Below, piece by piece: positions 36,686 to 45,491 of a DNA stretch of 62,972 nucleotides. The position numbers and the translations under genes are program-made. The DNA is taken from NCBI GenBank assembly GCA_043739325.1, contig JAYUFK010000270.1:1-62972 (forward strand), in the 5' to 3' direction. Source of the DNA: Roseiarcus sp043739325 (GTDB lineage Bacteria > Pseudomonadota > Alphaproteobacteria > Rhizobiales > Beijerinckiaceae). Position 1 is the stretch's first letter; every line of letters begins with the position of its first letter. The notes below the pieces were generated by a model that did no database searches, was not told the DNA's origin, and saw nothing but the letters and a program-made list of their open reading frames with translations.

Positions 36686-37648
36686 GTGAAGAAGCTTCTA
36701 TTCGCGACCGCCATTGCCTCTATCGCAGCCCTCAGCGCCCCGGTTTTCGCCGCTGACGCCCCGACCATCCCCATCATCGTAAAGGACACGACTTCGTTCT
36801 ACTGGCAGATCGTTCTCGCTGGCGCGCGCAAAGCCGGCAAGGACCTTGGCGTCAACGTTCCGGAACTCGGCGCACAGTCCGAATCCGACATCAACGGCCA
36901 GATATCGATCCTCGAAAACGCCGTCGCCGGCAAGCCCGCCGCCGTCGTGATTTCACCGACCGAGTTCAAGGCGCTCGGCAAGCCGATCGACGAAGCGGCC
37001 AAGAAGACCAAGATCATCGGCATCGACTCAGGCGCCGATTCGAAGGCGTTTACCTCCTTCCTGACGACAGACAACGTAGCGGGCGGACGTATCGCCGCGG
37101 ACGGTCTGGCCGAGGCGATCACCGCCAAGTACGGCAAGGCGGAAGGCGATGTGGCGCTCATCACGTCGCTGCCGGGCGTCGGTTCGCTCGATCAGCGCGC
37201 CAAGGGCTTCAAGGAACAGCTCGCCGCCAAGTATCCCGGCCTGAAACTCGTCGCCGACAAAGTGGCGGACGGCCAGGCGACGACTGGTCTCAACATCATG
37301 ACCGACCTGATCACCGCCAACCCGAACCTGCGCGGCGTCTTCGCCTCGAACCTGATCATGGCTCAGGGCGCCGGCCAGGCGATCGCGGAGAACAAGAAGG
37401 CCGACACGATCAAGGTGATCGGCTTCGATTCCGACGACAAACTGGTGAAGTTCCTCGGCGACGGCACTCTCTACGCGCTCGTCGTTCAGGATCCCTATCG
37501 CATGGGCTATGACGGCATCAAGACCGCTCTCGCCGCTTCCAAGGGCGAGAAGGTCGACGCCAACGTCGACACCGGCGCAAACCTGATCACCAAGGCCAAC
37601 ATGGGCGGCGAGAAGCAGAGCGCCTTGCTGAACCCGAAGGTCAAGTAA
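36686..37648 (+). CDS. Sugar ABC transporter substrate-binding protein
   Basis: 320 residues from GTG 36686, chosen because GGGAGGA lies 6-7 bases upstream. The signal peptide ends near FAADAP. The ribose-type periplasmic binding fold follows, with QISILENAVAGKPAAVVISPT and ITSLPGVGSLDQRAKGF, then GFDSDDKLVKFL. It would bind a pentose or similar sugar. First gene of a three-gene transporter operon with an ATPase and a permease. The exact sugar is not readable. Confidence 0.92.
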   Translation: MKKLLFATAIASIAALSAPVFAADAPTIPIIVKDTTSFYWQIVLAGARKAGKDLGVNVPELGAQSESDINGQISILENAVAGKPAAVVISPTEFKALGKPIDEAAKKTKIIGIDSGADSKAFTSFLTTDNVAGGRIAADGLAEAITAKYGKAEGDVALITSLPGVGSLDQRAKGFKEQLAAKYPGLKLVADKVADGQATTGLNIMTDLITANPNLRGVFASNLIMAQGAGQAIAENKKADTIKVIGFDSDDKLVKFLGDGTLYALVVQDPYRMGYDGIKTALAASKGEKVDANVDTGANLITKANMGGEKQSALLNPKVK

Positions 37649-37689
37649 TAGACTGACGAGAAGCCGATCCGTCAGATTCGCGAGGCGCG

Positions 37690-39228
37690 ATGCAAACGCA
37701 GACATCTCCCGAATCTTCGACGGCTATGAATATCAGCGGGGCGGCCAACGCCGCTCCGCTGCTCTCTCTAAAAAATCTCGATAAGCGCTTTGGCGCGACC
37801 CATGCGCTGAAAGCCGTCGATCTCGAATTCGAGCAAGGCGAAATCCACGCCATCGTCGGGGAAAACGGCGCCGGCAAGTCGACGCTCATCAAAGTGCTGA
37901 CGGGCGTCCATCCGCGCACCAGCGGAGAAGTATACTGGCGCGGCCGGGCCGTGGCGCTGGCCAGTCCGCACGAAGCGATCGGGCTTGGCATCAACGCCGT
38001 GCATCAGGAGGTCGTGCTGTGCCGTCACCTGACAGTGGCGGCCAATATTTTTCTCGGCGACGAACACACCAACGGCGGATTGCTCAAGCACGCCGCGATG
38101 GTGAAGGAGGCGCAGGCGCTTCTCGACGATCTGGGCTTCGACCTGCCAGCAGGCGCGGTGCTTTCGTCGCTTACCATCGGGCAGCAGCAGCTTGTCGCCA
38201 CGGCCCGCGCCGAACGGCGCGGCGCGAAATTTCTCATCTTCGACGAACCGACGGCGTATCTGACGCGCCAGGAAGCCGCGGCGCTGTTCAAGCTGATCCG
38301 GCGGTTGAAAGCCAATGGCGTCACGATCGTTTATATCAGCCATCGACTTGAGGAAGTCTTCGAACTCGCCGATCGCGTTTCCGTGCTGCGCGACGGCGCG
38401 CTGGTCGCCACATTGCGTATTGCCGACACCAACGAAAATGCGCTGATCGCCTTGATGATCAATCGCTCGATCGAGCAGATTTATCACAAGGACAAAGTGC
38501 CGCTCGGCGAAACAATCTTTGAGACAAAGGGCCTCAGCGGCAAAGGCTTCAACGACATATCGCTGAGCGTGCGCGAGGGCGAGATTGTCGGCCTGTACGG
38601 CCTTATTGGCGCGGGCCGAAGCGAATTCGTGCAAAGCGTGTTCGGGCGTTTCCCCGCGTCCTCGGGCGAGATCACCTGGAAGGGCGAGAAGGTCCGGATC
38701 CGCAGCGAACGCGACGCAATGAACCTCGGCATCGCGCTTGCTCCGGAAAGCCGCAGGGATCAGGGCCTCTGCCTCAATCTCGGCGTCGGCTTCAACCTCA
38801 ACCTGCCGATTTTCGATCGCCTGACGATGGGCCCGATCATCAACCTTCGAAAAGAGGCCCGCAGCGCCGACCAGCAGATTCGCAACGTGCAGATAAAGAC
38901 CGCGTCGCGCGCCGCCAACGCATCGAGCCTGTCGGGCGGCAATCAACAGAAAATCGTGATCGGCAAATGGCTCAATCACGGCGCCAAGCTTTTCATCTTC
39001 GACGAGCCAACGGTCGGCGTCGACGTTGGCACGAAGGCCGAAATCTATCGCCTGCTTGGCAAACTTCTGCAGCAACGCGCCGGCATTATCATGATCTCGT
39101 CCTACTTGCCGGAAGTCTATGAACTGGCCGATGCGCTGCACGTGTTCAGACGCGGCAAGCTTGTCGCCACCCACGGCTATAAGGATGCCACGCATGAGGC
39201 GGTCTTGACCGAGGCGATCGGCGTGTAG
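37690..39228 (+). CDS. Sugar ABC transporter ATPase, duplicated (RbsA/MglA type)
   Basis: 512 residues with two nucleotide-binding domains. Domain 1 has Walker A GENGAGKST (about 57-65), signature LTIGQQQLVATARA (degenerate from LSGGQ) and Walker B FLIFDEPTAYL. Domain 2 has a degenerate Walker A region GLIGAGRSEF, signature LSGGNQQKIVIGKWL and LFIFDEPTVGVDVG. This asymmetry is normal in the CUT2 family. It powers uptake with the permease downstream. Confidence 0.93.
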   Translation: MQTQTSPESSTAMNISGAANAAPLLSLKNLDKRFGATHALKAVDLEFEQGEIHAIVGENGAGKSTLIKVLTGVHPRTSGEVYWRGRAVALASPHEAIGLGINAVHQEVVLCRHLTVAANIFLGDEHTNGGLLKHAAMVKEAQALLDDLGFDLPAGAVLSSLTIGQQQLVATARAERRGAKFLIFDEPTAYLTRQEAAALFKLIRRLKANGVTIVYISHRLEEVFELADRVSVLRDGALVATLRIADTNENALIALMINRSIEQIYHKDKVPLGETIFETKGLSGKGFNDISLSVREGEIVGLYGLIGAGRSEFVQSVFGRFPASSGEITWKGEKVRIRSERDAMNLGIALAPESRRDQGLCLNLGVGFNLNLPIFDRLTMGPIINLRKEARSADQQIRNVQIKTASRAANASSLSGGNQQKIVIGKWLNHGAKLFIFDEPTVGVDVGTKAEIYRLLGKLLQQRAGIIMISSYLPEVYELADALHVFRRGKLVATHGYKDATHEAVLTEAIGV

Positions 39229-39299
39229 CGCTATTGGTCGAGACCGGAAGAAATAACAGGCGCAGCAAAAAGCGCGACTTGGCGCTGGGGAATCATCGG

Positions 39300-40331
39300 A
39301 TGAGCGTTCAAGATGCGACAGTCGTCAAGAAGAGCGGCACGAACTTCAGCGGCCTGCTTGGCCTGACGCTTCTAGCGCTTCTCGCGGTGATGTGGATCGC
39401 GCTCAGCTTCAAGACGCAGACGTTTTGGACATCCAACAACATGGCCAACCTGCTGCGCCAGGGCTCCATGATCGCCATACTCGCCATCGGCGAGACCTTC
39501 GTCATCATCACCGCCGGCATCGACCTGTCCGTCGGCGCCGTCGCCGGCTTCACCAGCATGTTCGTCGCGCTGTTGCTGACGTCGGGCGACTGGTTGACCG
39601 CGCATAGTCTAGGCTTTCTCGCCAGCATCCCCGGCGCGATCATCCTGACCTTGCTGATTGGCGTTTCGATCGGCTTGTTTCACGCCTTCGGCATTGTGCA
39701 GATGGGACTGCCGCCGTTCATCATGACGCTGGCGACAATGTACGCGTTGCGCGGCATCGGCCTGCTCATCACCAATGGCGCCACAATCTCCATCACCAAC
39801 GACGCTTTCACCGGATTCTCACGCCAGTCATTCCTCGGCTTTCCCTGGACGGACGGCACATGGTTCGAAATTCCCATCCTGTTCTGGATGGTGCTGCTGG
39901 TCGCTATTCCGGGCTACATATTTCTCAGCCACAGCCGCTGGGGTCGCTATCTCTTCGCAATCGGCTCGAACATGGAGGCGGCGCGCCTGTCGGGCGTCAA
40001 TGTCGCATATATCACCTACATCGCTTTCATCCTGTCGTCATTCTGCGCCGCCTTCGTCGGCATCCTGCTGGCGATGCGTATCGGCATCGGCAATCCGACG
40101 CAGGCCGAGGGCTGGGAACTGCAAGCCATCGCCTCGTCGGTGATCGGCGGCACCAGCTTGTTTGGCGCGGTCGGGTCGATCCACGGCCCCGTCATCGGCT
40201 CGTTTATCCTGACGACGATCAACAATGGCGCCAACCTGATGAACCTCAATGCGTTCTGGCAACGCATCATCACCGGAGCGCTGATTATTTTGGTTGTTTA
40301 TCTCGACAGCCTGCGCCGGCAAAAGCGCTGA
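39300..40331 (+). CDS. Sugar ABC transporter permease (RbsC type)
   Basis: 343 residues from ATG 39300, eight to ten hydrophobic helices. It contains ITAGIDLSVGAVAGFTSM and GLFHAFGIVQMGLPPFIMTLATMYALRGI, the CUT2 permease signature, and IGSNMEAARLSGVNV as the coupling loop. Inner membrane. Third gene of the sugar transporter operon. No kinase or isomerase gene is next to it, so the sugar stays unknown. Confidence 0.92.
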   Translation: MSVQDATVVKKSGTNFSGLLGLTLLALLAVMWIALSFKTQTFWTSNNMANLLRQGSMIAILAIGETFVIITAGIDLSVGAVAGFTSMFVALLLTSGDWLTAHSLGFLASIPGAIILTLLIGVSIGLFHAFGIVQMGLPPFIMTLATMYALRGIGLLITNGATISITNDAFTGFSRQSFLGFPWTDGTWFEIPILFWMVLLVAIPGYIFLSHSRWGRYLFAIGSNMEAARLSGVNVAYITYIAFILSSFCAAFVGILLAMRIGIGNPTQAEGWELQAIASSVIGGTSLFGAVGSIHGPVIGSFILTTINNGANLMNLNAFWQRIITGALIILVVYLDSLRRQKR

Positions 40332-40361
40332 TCGCGATGGCGGTGGGCGCCTTTCGACCCC

Positions 40362-41312
40362 TTGAAGACTGCGAGCGCGCCGGATTTGCGCATTGGCCGA
40401 ACATTGGATGATCTCGCAAGCTCCGGCGACATGATCGCCGACAGCCGCTATGCCTATGCCCGCTCCGCCGCGGCGGACGGCGACTGGCGCGCGGCGGCCG
40501 AGGTGCTAGAGCAGGCGCTGGAGCGCGCGCCGAACTGGGCTAGCGCGTGGTTCTCGCTGGGCGAGGCCCGGCTGAAATTAGGCGAGACAGCCCACGCCGC
40601 AGCCGCCTTCGACGCGGCGCTGACCGCCGATCCCGCCGACACGCATGGCGCCGCCAACCATCTCGCGCTGCTGCGCGGCGGAGCACCCCACAGCGTTCCT
40701 CCGGCCTATGTCGCGCGGCTGTTTGACGATTACGCCGCGCGCTTCGATGATCACCTCGTCATCCAGCTTGGTTATCGCGGCCCGGAATTGATCGTCAGCG
40801 CGCTCGAACAAGTCGCCGGCGCGCGCCGCTTCGCGCGATGCCTCGATCTTGGCTGCGGCACGGGCCTCGCGGGCGCGGCGCTGCGCTCGCGCGTTGATGT
40901 ATTGCGGGGTGTCGATCTCTCCCCGGCGATGACCGCCAGGGCGCGCGAAAAGAACCTCTACGACCTACTGGATGTCGGCGAACTCGTCGGTTTCCTCATC
41001 GCGGGCGAACATGGAAACGCCGACCTCATCGTCGCCGCGGATGTGCTGATGTATATTGGCGATCTCGGCGCAGTCCTCGCCGCTGTGAGCCGCGCCCTGG
41101 CGCCGCGCGGCCTGTTTGTCTTCACGCTCGAAACCCACGCCGGCGATGGCGCGCGGCTCGACGCGCACTTGCGTTTCGCTCACGCGCCGGCCGGCGTTAT
41201 TGCGGAAGCAGCGAAAGTGGGGCTCGCGGTCCGCGCCGCGATTGAAGTCTCGATGCGCCGCGAAACCGGAGTGGACGTTGCCGGAATGGTCGGCGTGTTC
41301 GAGCGTGTGTGA
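40362..41312 (+). CDS. TPR-containing SAM-dependent methyltransferase
   Basis: 316 residues. Two TPR units (about 24-90, DWRAAAEVLEQALERAPNW and HAAAAFDAALTADP) precede a class I methyltransferase domain with CLDLGCGTGLAGAAL (about 163-177) and DLIVAADVLMYIGDL. This combination is common in Hyphomicrobiales. The substrate is unknown. The start is TTG 40362, with ATG 40431 as an alternative. It follows the sugar permease by 30 bases but need not share its role. Confidence 0.82.
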   Translation: MKTASAPDLRIGRTLDDLASSGDMIADSRYAYARSAAADGDWRAAAEVLEQALERAPNWASAWFSLGEARLKLGETAHAAAAFDAALTADPADTHGAANHLALLRGGAPHSVPPAYVARLFDDYAARFDDHLVIQLGYRGPELIVSALEQVAGARRFARCLDLGCGTGLAGAALRSRVDVLRGVDLSPAMTARAREKNLYDLLDVGELVGFLIAGEHGNADLIVAADVLMYIGDLGAVLAAVSRALAPRGLFVFTLETHAGDGARLDAHLRFAHAPAGVIAEAAKVGLAVRAAIEVSMRRETGVDVAGMVGVFERV

Positions 41313-41323
41313 GGCGGGCGACA

Positions 41324-41349
41324 CCTTCTCCCCGCTCTCGGGGCGAAGG
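41324..41349. repeat. Hairpin between convergent genes
   Basis: The CCTTC-TCCCCG stem pairs with CGGGG-CGAAGG around a short CTCT loop, between the stops of the methyltransferase and the arylesterase. No T-run follows on either strand, so it may be a repeat rather than a classical terminator. It resembles the hairpin downstream of ftsH. Confidence 0.4.
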
Positions 41350-41351
41350 GC

Positions 41352-42014
41352 TCACCTTCCAACATTCTTCAGCAATTCCTCGACGCTCGGCATGATGTTG
41401 GCGACGATCCTCTCCACGCCTTCGCGCGTCGGGTGCAGCCCGTCGCGCTGATTGAGCTTGGGATCGGCCGCGACGCCTTCAAGAAAGAACGGGTAGAGCG
41501 CGACAGCGTAGGTCTTCGCGAGTTCGGGATAGATTGCGTCAAAACGCCGCTGATAGTCGGCGCCCAAATTTGGCGCCGCGCGCATTCCGGCGAGCAAAAT
41601 CGCCATCTTCGCGGACTTGGCGCGGGTCAGTATCTCGCCGAGCGCCTTCTTCGCGGCGTCGGGATCGAGACCGCGCAGCATGTCATTGGCGCCGAGTTCG
41701 ACAATCAACGCATCCGTTCCCTCCGGCGCCGCCCAGTCGAAGCGCTCTAGCCCGTCGCCCGCCGTCTCGCCCGACACGCCGGCGTTGCTGATCGCGACAT
41801 CGTATCCCTTGGCGCGCAGCGCTTTCTCCAGCACTTCGGGAAACCCCTGCCCCGGCGGCAGGCCAAGCCCCGCCGTCAGACTGTCGCCAAGCGCCACGAC
41901 ATGCAGCGTGCGCGCCTGCGCCGGCCCGACCACGACCAGCGCGGCGAAGACGGCGAGAACCGCCAACTGGACGCGCCGCAATAAATCCCCATATGAGGCG
42001 CCATACGCCGCCAT
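41352..42014 (-). CDS. Arylesterase / TesA-type GDSL hydrolase
   Basis: 220 residues from ATG 42014. A signal segment (about residues 8-34 ending PAQA) is followed by VVALGDSLTAGLG (block I, Ser), NAGVSGETAGDG, VELGANDMLRG (Asn) and DGLHPTREG (Asp-His). This is a periplasmic SGNH hydrolase like TesA. It is divergent from, and 16 bases from, the LolD-like ATPase and FtsX-like permease genes. TesA next to the YbbA/YbbP transporter is a familiar arrangement. Confidence 0.9.
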   Translation of the reverse strand: MAAYGASYGDLLRRVQLAVLAVFAALVVVGPAQARTLHVVALGDSLTAGLGLPPGQGFPEVLEKALRAKGYDVAISNAGVSGETAGDGLERFDWAAPEGTDALIVELGANDMLRGLDPDAAKKALGEILTRAKSAKMAILLAGMRAAPNLGADYQRRFDAIYPELAKTYAVALYPFFLEGVAADPKLNQRDGLHPTREGVERIVANIMPSVEELLKNVGR

Positions 42015-42030
42015 CTGGAATGATCCCTCA

Positions 42031-42717
42031 ATGTCCCCTGCCATTGCCATCCGCGACCTCGATCTCAGTTTGGGGCGCGGCGCGGCGCGCGTTCATATAT
42101 TGCGCAAAATCAGTCTGACAATCGCGCGTGGCGAAACTGTGGGCCTCGTCGGCCCGTCCGGCTCGGGCAAATCGACGCTGCTGATGACATTGGCGGGGCT
42201 GGAGCGCGCCGACAGCGGCACGATCGCGATCGACGGCGTCACGCTCGACAAATTGAGCGAGGACGAGCTGGCGAAGTTTCGCGGCCAGAGAATCGGCATC
42301 GTGTTTCAGGCGTTTCATCTGATCCCGACAATGACCGCGCTGGAGAATGTCGCCGCGCCGCTGGAACTGGCGAACGCGCCCGACGCCTTCGATCGCGCGC
42401 GCGCCGAACTCGCGCTAGTCGGACTTTCCGACCGCCTGTCGCACTATCCCGCGCAGCTCTCGGGCGGCGAGCAGCAGCGTGTCGCGCTGGCCCGCGCCCT
42501 CGCCCCGCAACCCTCGCTGCTGATCGCTGACGAGCCCACCGGCAATCTCGACGAAGAAACCGGCCGCGCGATCATCGAACTGTTGTTTGATCTGCCTAAG
42601 CAGCGCGGCGCAACGCTTGTGCTGGTGACGCACGATGCGTCGCTGGCGGCGCGCTGCGATCGCACGATCCGCATGCATTCCGGAATCATCGAAGCGCCAG
42701 AACCGGCCTTCGCTTGA
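42031..42717 (+). CDS. ABC transporter ATPase, LolD/YbbA type
   Basis: 228 residues from ATG 42031. Walker A GPSGSGKST (about 39-47), FQAFHLIPTMTALENVA, signature LSGGEQQRVALARAL and Walker B LLIADEPTGNLD. It belongs to the MacB/LolD group that powers mechanotransmission permeases rather than import. Its TGA overlaps the TTG of the FtsX-like gene, so the two form a unit. Confidence 0.93.
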   Translation: MSPAIAIRDLDLSLGRGAARVHILRKISLTIARGETVGLVGPSGSGKSTLLMTLAGLERADSGTIAIDGVTLDKLSEDELAKFRGQRIGIVFQAFHLIPTMTALENVAAPLELANAPDAFDRARAELALVGLSDRLSHYPAQLSGGEQQRVALARALAPQPSLLIADEPTGNLDEETGRAIIELLFDLPKQRGATLVLVTHDASLAARCDRTIRMHSGIIEAPEPAFA

Positions 42718-45272
42718 ACGCGACCCTGACGTTCCTCCCGCCCATCGTCCGCCTCGCCTTGCGCGATCTACGCGGCGGCCTCGCGGGCCTGCGCATCTTT
42801 CTCATCTGCATCGCGCTCGGCGTCGCCACAATCGTCGGCGTCAACGGCCTTTCGCGCTCGCTCGGCGATGGCTTGTCGCGCGACGGACGCGTCATCCTCG
42901 GCGGCGATGCGTCGTTCTCGGTTATCCACCGCGAGCTGACGGACGAGGAAATTGCATTCCTCGGCGCCCACGGAAAGCTCTCGACCGTCGGCACGATGCG
43001 CGCGATGGCGAGGAAAGACGATGGCGCGGCGACGCTTGTGGAGATCAAGGCGGTCGAGCCGTCCTGGCCGGCAATGGGGCAGGCTGTCTTCTCGCCGGCA
43101 ATGAGCGTACAGGACGCCATCGCCAAGCAGGGTGAAAGCTATGGCGCGGCGGCGGACGAAGCATTGTTGCCGCGTCTCGATCTCAAGATCGGCGACGTGT
43201 TTGAACTTGGCGGCTTGCGCCTCACCTTGCGCGTAACGCTTGCAACAGAGCCGGACCAACTCGCCGCTGGTCTGGGCCTTGGTCCGCGCGTGCTGATCTC
43301 GCGCGAAGCGCTCGACGCCACGGGCCTCGTGCAGCCTGGATCGCTCGTGCGCTGGACCACACGCGTGCTGATCAACCCCGCTGGCGAGCCGCCCAGCGAA
43401 GGCGCGGTGAAGACCTTCATCGACGACGCAAAGAAGGCGTTTCCCGAGGCTGGCTGGGAGACGCGAACGCGCTCCAGCGTCTCGCCGCAATTCTCCAAGA
43501 ACATCGACAGTTTTACTGAATTTCTCTCGCTGATCGGCTTGACCTCGCTCATCGTCGGCGGGGTCGGCGTCGCCAACGCGGCGCAAGGTTTTGTCGAGCG
43601 CAAACGGCAGACGCTGGCGATTCTCAAATCCATCGGCGCCAGCGGCGGCTCGATCTTCGCGCTGGCGTTGATGGAATTCATCGCCGTGGCGGCGCTCGGA
43701 ATCATCCTCGGTCTGATCGTCGGCGCCGCGCTGCCTTTCGTGGTGAGCGGATTTTTCGGCGGGCTGATTCCGTTCCCGCTCGCGCCGGCGATCTTTCCCG
43801 GCGGACTGGCGCTCGGCGCGCTGTACGGCCTGCTGACGGCTCTGCTGTTCTCGATTCCCTCGCTCGGCCGCACGCACGATCTGCCGGTGTCGGCGCTGTT
43901 TCGCGACCTCGTGGAAAGCTCGGGATGGCCGCGTCGGCGCTATCTCGTCGCAGCTTTCATCGCGGCGCTGGCGCTTTCCGGACTGGCGATCCTCGCCAGC
44001 CCCAACAAGACCGTGGCGGTGACAATCGTCGGCGCGACAATCCTTGGCTTTCTTGCGCTGCGGCTCGTCGCGCTCGGCTTGATGGCGCTGGCGCGCCGCG
44101 CGCCGCGTGCGAAAAGCGTCGAGTGGCGCATGGCGATCGCCAACATTCATCGCCCCGGCGCACTGACGCCTTCCATCGTGATGTCGCTCGGCCTTGGCCT
44201 GGCTGTGCTAGTCACGTTGACGCTGATCGACGCCAACTTGCGTGGGCAATTGCGCACCGCATTGCCGGGGGAGACGCCGAGCTTCTACTTCCTCGATGTG
44301 CGCAGTGCCGAGATCGTGGATTTCCGCGCCTTTCTCGCGAGCAAAAGCCCGACGGCAAAACTCGAGGAGGCGCCGATGATGCGCGGGCGTTTCATCAAGA
44401 TCGCCGGCGTGCGCGCCGAGGACGTCAAGGTCAGCGAGAACGCCGCCTGGGTGCTGGAAGGCGATCGCGGAGTCACCTATGCCGCGACCTTGCCGGAAGG
44501 CTCAGAGATCGCCGAAGGAAAATGGTGGGCGGCGGATTACAGTGGGCCGCCGCTCGCGTCTCTGGAACAGGAAGTCGCGACCGGGCTCGGCCTCAAGCTT
44601 GGCGACGAGATCGTCGTGAATGTGCTCGGCCGCAATGTTACGGCGAGCGTCGCCAATCTGCGCAAGGTCAACTGGCGCAGCTTCGCCATCAATTTCGTCA
44701 TGGTGTTTTCACCCAACACTTTCAGGGGCGCGCCGCATACTGTTCTCGTCACCGCCGCGTACCCGCATGAAATCGGCACGCCGGCGGAACTCGCGCTGCT
44801 GAGGCAGACGTCGCAGAAATTCCCGTCTGTCGTTTCGCTGCGCGTGCGCGAAGCACTCGACGCGATTGAAGCGCTGCTCGCCAAGCTCGCGGTGGCCATC
44901 CGCTCGGCGTCGGGCGTTGCGCTTTCGACATCGGTGTTCGTGCTGGCCGGCGCGCTCGCCGCCAACCAGCGCTCGCGCATTTACGATTCCGTCGTGCTGA
45001 AGATTCTCGGCGCGACGCGGCGAAGGTTGCTCGCGGCGTTCCTGATCGAATACGCCCTGCTCGGCGCCGCCACCGCCGCCTTCGGGCTCGCCGCCGGAAT
45101 CGGCGCGGCGTATCTGATCGTCACCCGCGTGATGAAGCTGGAATTTGCGTTCTACTGGCCGGCGGCGCTCGGAGCGGCACTGGCGGCGCTTGTGCTGACG
45201 GTCGGGCTGGGACTGCTCGGGACATGGCGGATATTGGAGTTGAAGCCATCGGGGGTGTTGAGGGAGCTGTGA
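42714..45272 (+). CDS. FtsX-like ABC permease, YbbP type
   Basis: 852 residues with two FtsX domains. An N-terminal helix (about 25-45) and large periplasmic parts alternate with helix groups around 265-410, 440-470 and 730-845. VGVANAAQGFVERKRQTLAILKSIGA marks the first FtsX domain and YDSVVLKILGATRRRLL the second. With the upstream ATPase it probably extracts or moves lipids or small molecules; the adjoining esterase may share the substrate. TTG start at 42714 overlaps the ATPase stop. Confidence 0.9.
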   Translation: MNATLTFLPPIVRLALRDLRGGLAGLRIFLICIALGVATIVGVNGLSRSLGDGLSRDGRVILGGDASFSVIHRELTDEEIAFLGAHGKLSTVGTMRAMARKDDGAATLVEIKAVEPSWPAMGQAVFSPAMSVQDAIAKQGESYGAAADEALLPRLDLKIGDVFELGGLRLTLRVTLATEPDQLAAGLGLGPRVLISREALDATGLVQPGSLVRWTTRVLINPAGEPPSEGAVKTFIDDAKKAFPEAGWETRTRSSVSPQFSKNIDSFTEFLSLIGLTSLIVGGVGVANAAQGFVERKRQTLAILKSIGASGGSIFALALMEFIAVAALGIILGLIVGAALPFVVSGFFGGLIPFPLAPAIFPGGLALGALYGLLTALLFSIPSLGRTHDLPVSALFRDLVESSGWPRRRYLVAAFIAALALSGLAILASPNKTVAVTIVGATILGFLALRLVALGLMALARRAPRAKSVEWRMAIANIHRPGALTPSIVMSLGLGLAVLVTLTLIDANLRGQLRTALPGETPSFYFLDVRSAEIVDFRAFLASKSPTAKLEEAPMMRGRFIKIAGVRAEDVKVSENAAWVLEGDRGVTYAATLPEGSEIAEGKWWAADYSGPPLASLEQEVATGLGLKLGDEIVVNVLGRNVTASVANLRKVNWRSFAINFVMVFSPNTFRGAPHTVLVTAAYPHEIGTPAELALLRQTSQKFPSVVSLRVREALDAIEALLAKLAVAIRSASGVALSTSVFVLAGALAANQRSRIYDSVVLKILGATRRRLLAAFLIEYALLGAATAAFGLAAGIGAAYLIVTRVMKLEFAFYWPAALGAALAALVLTVGLGLLGTWRILELKPSGVLREL

Positions 45273-45285
45273 GATGAAGGCGTCT

Positions 45286-45408
45286 CCCCTCTCCCGTCTA
45301 GCGAACGCGCAGCGTTCGCGGGAGGGAGAGGGGCCGGGGGTGAGGGGACGGCGGCGGGCAATCCGCTCCATAGGCGCCCTCACCCTGCCCTCTCCCGGAG
45401 GGAGAGGG
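45286..45408. repeat. Two CCCTCTCCC hairpins in a spacer
   Basis: CCCCTCTCCC at 45286-45295 pairs with GGGAGAGGGG at 45324-45333, and inside it GCGAACGC/GCGTTCGC (45301-45319) forms a nested stem. A second copy, CCCTCTCCC/GGGAGAGGG, lies at 45388-45408. This type of GC-rich intergenic repeat is common in Hyphomicrobiales. They fill the gap between the permease and the acyl-CoA synthetase. No T-run follows. Confidence 0.55.
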
Positions 45409-45491
45409 TTCAAACCCTGCGCGATTACACCTTGCGCCCCGCCCCGATCCGTCCAACAATACCAAGAAAACACGAGAGGCGCGGCGCGGCG

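Noticed and set aside
37768..39195. 475-residue minus-strand frame opposite the sugar ATPase
   Set aside because: It mirrors the ATPase gene and shows no domain of its own.
42768..44150. 460-residue minus-strand frame opposite the FtsX-like permease
   Set aside because: Antisense shadow with charged repeats such as DADEKDAQAREAAA, and no ribosome binding site.
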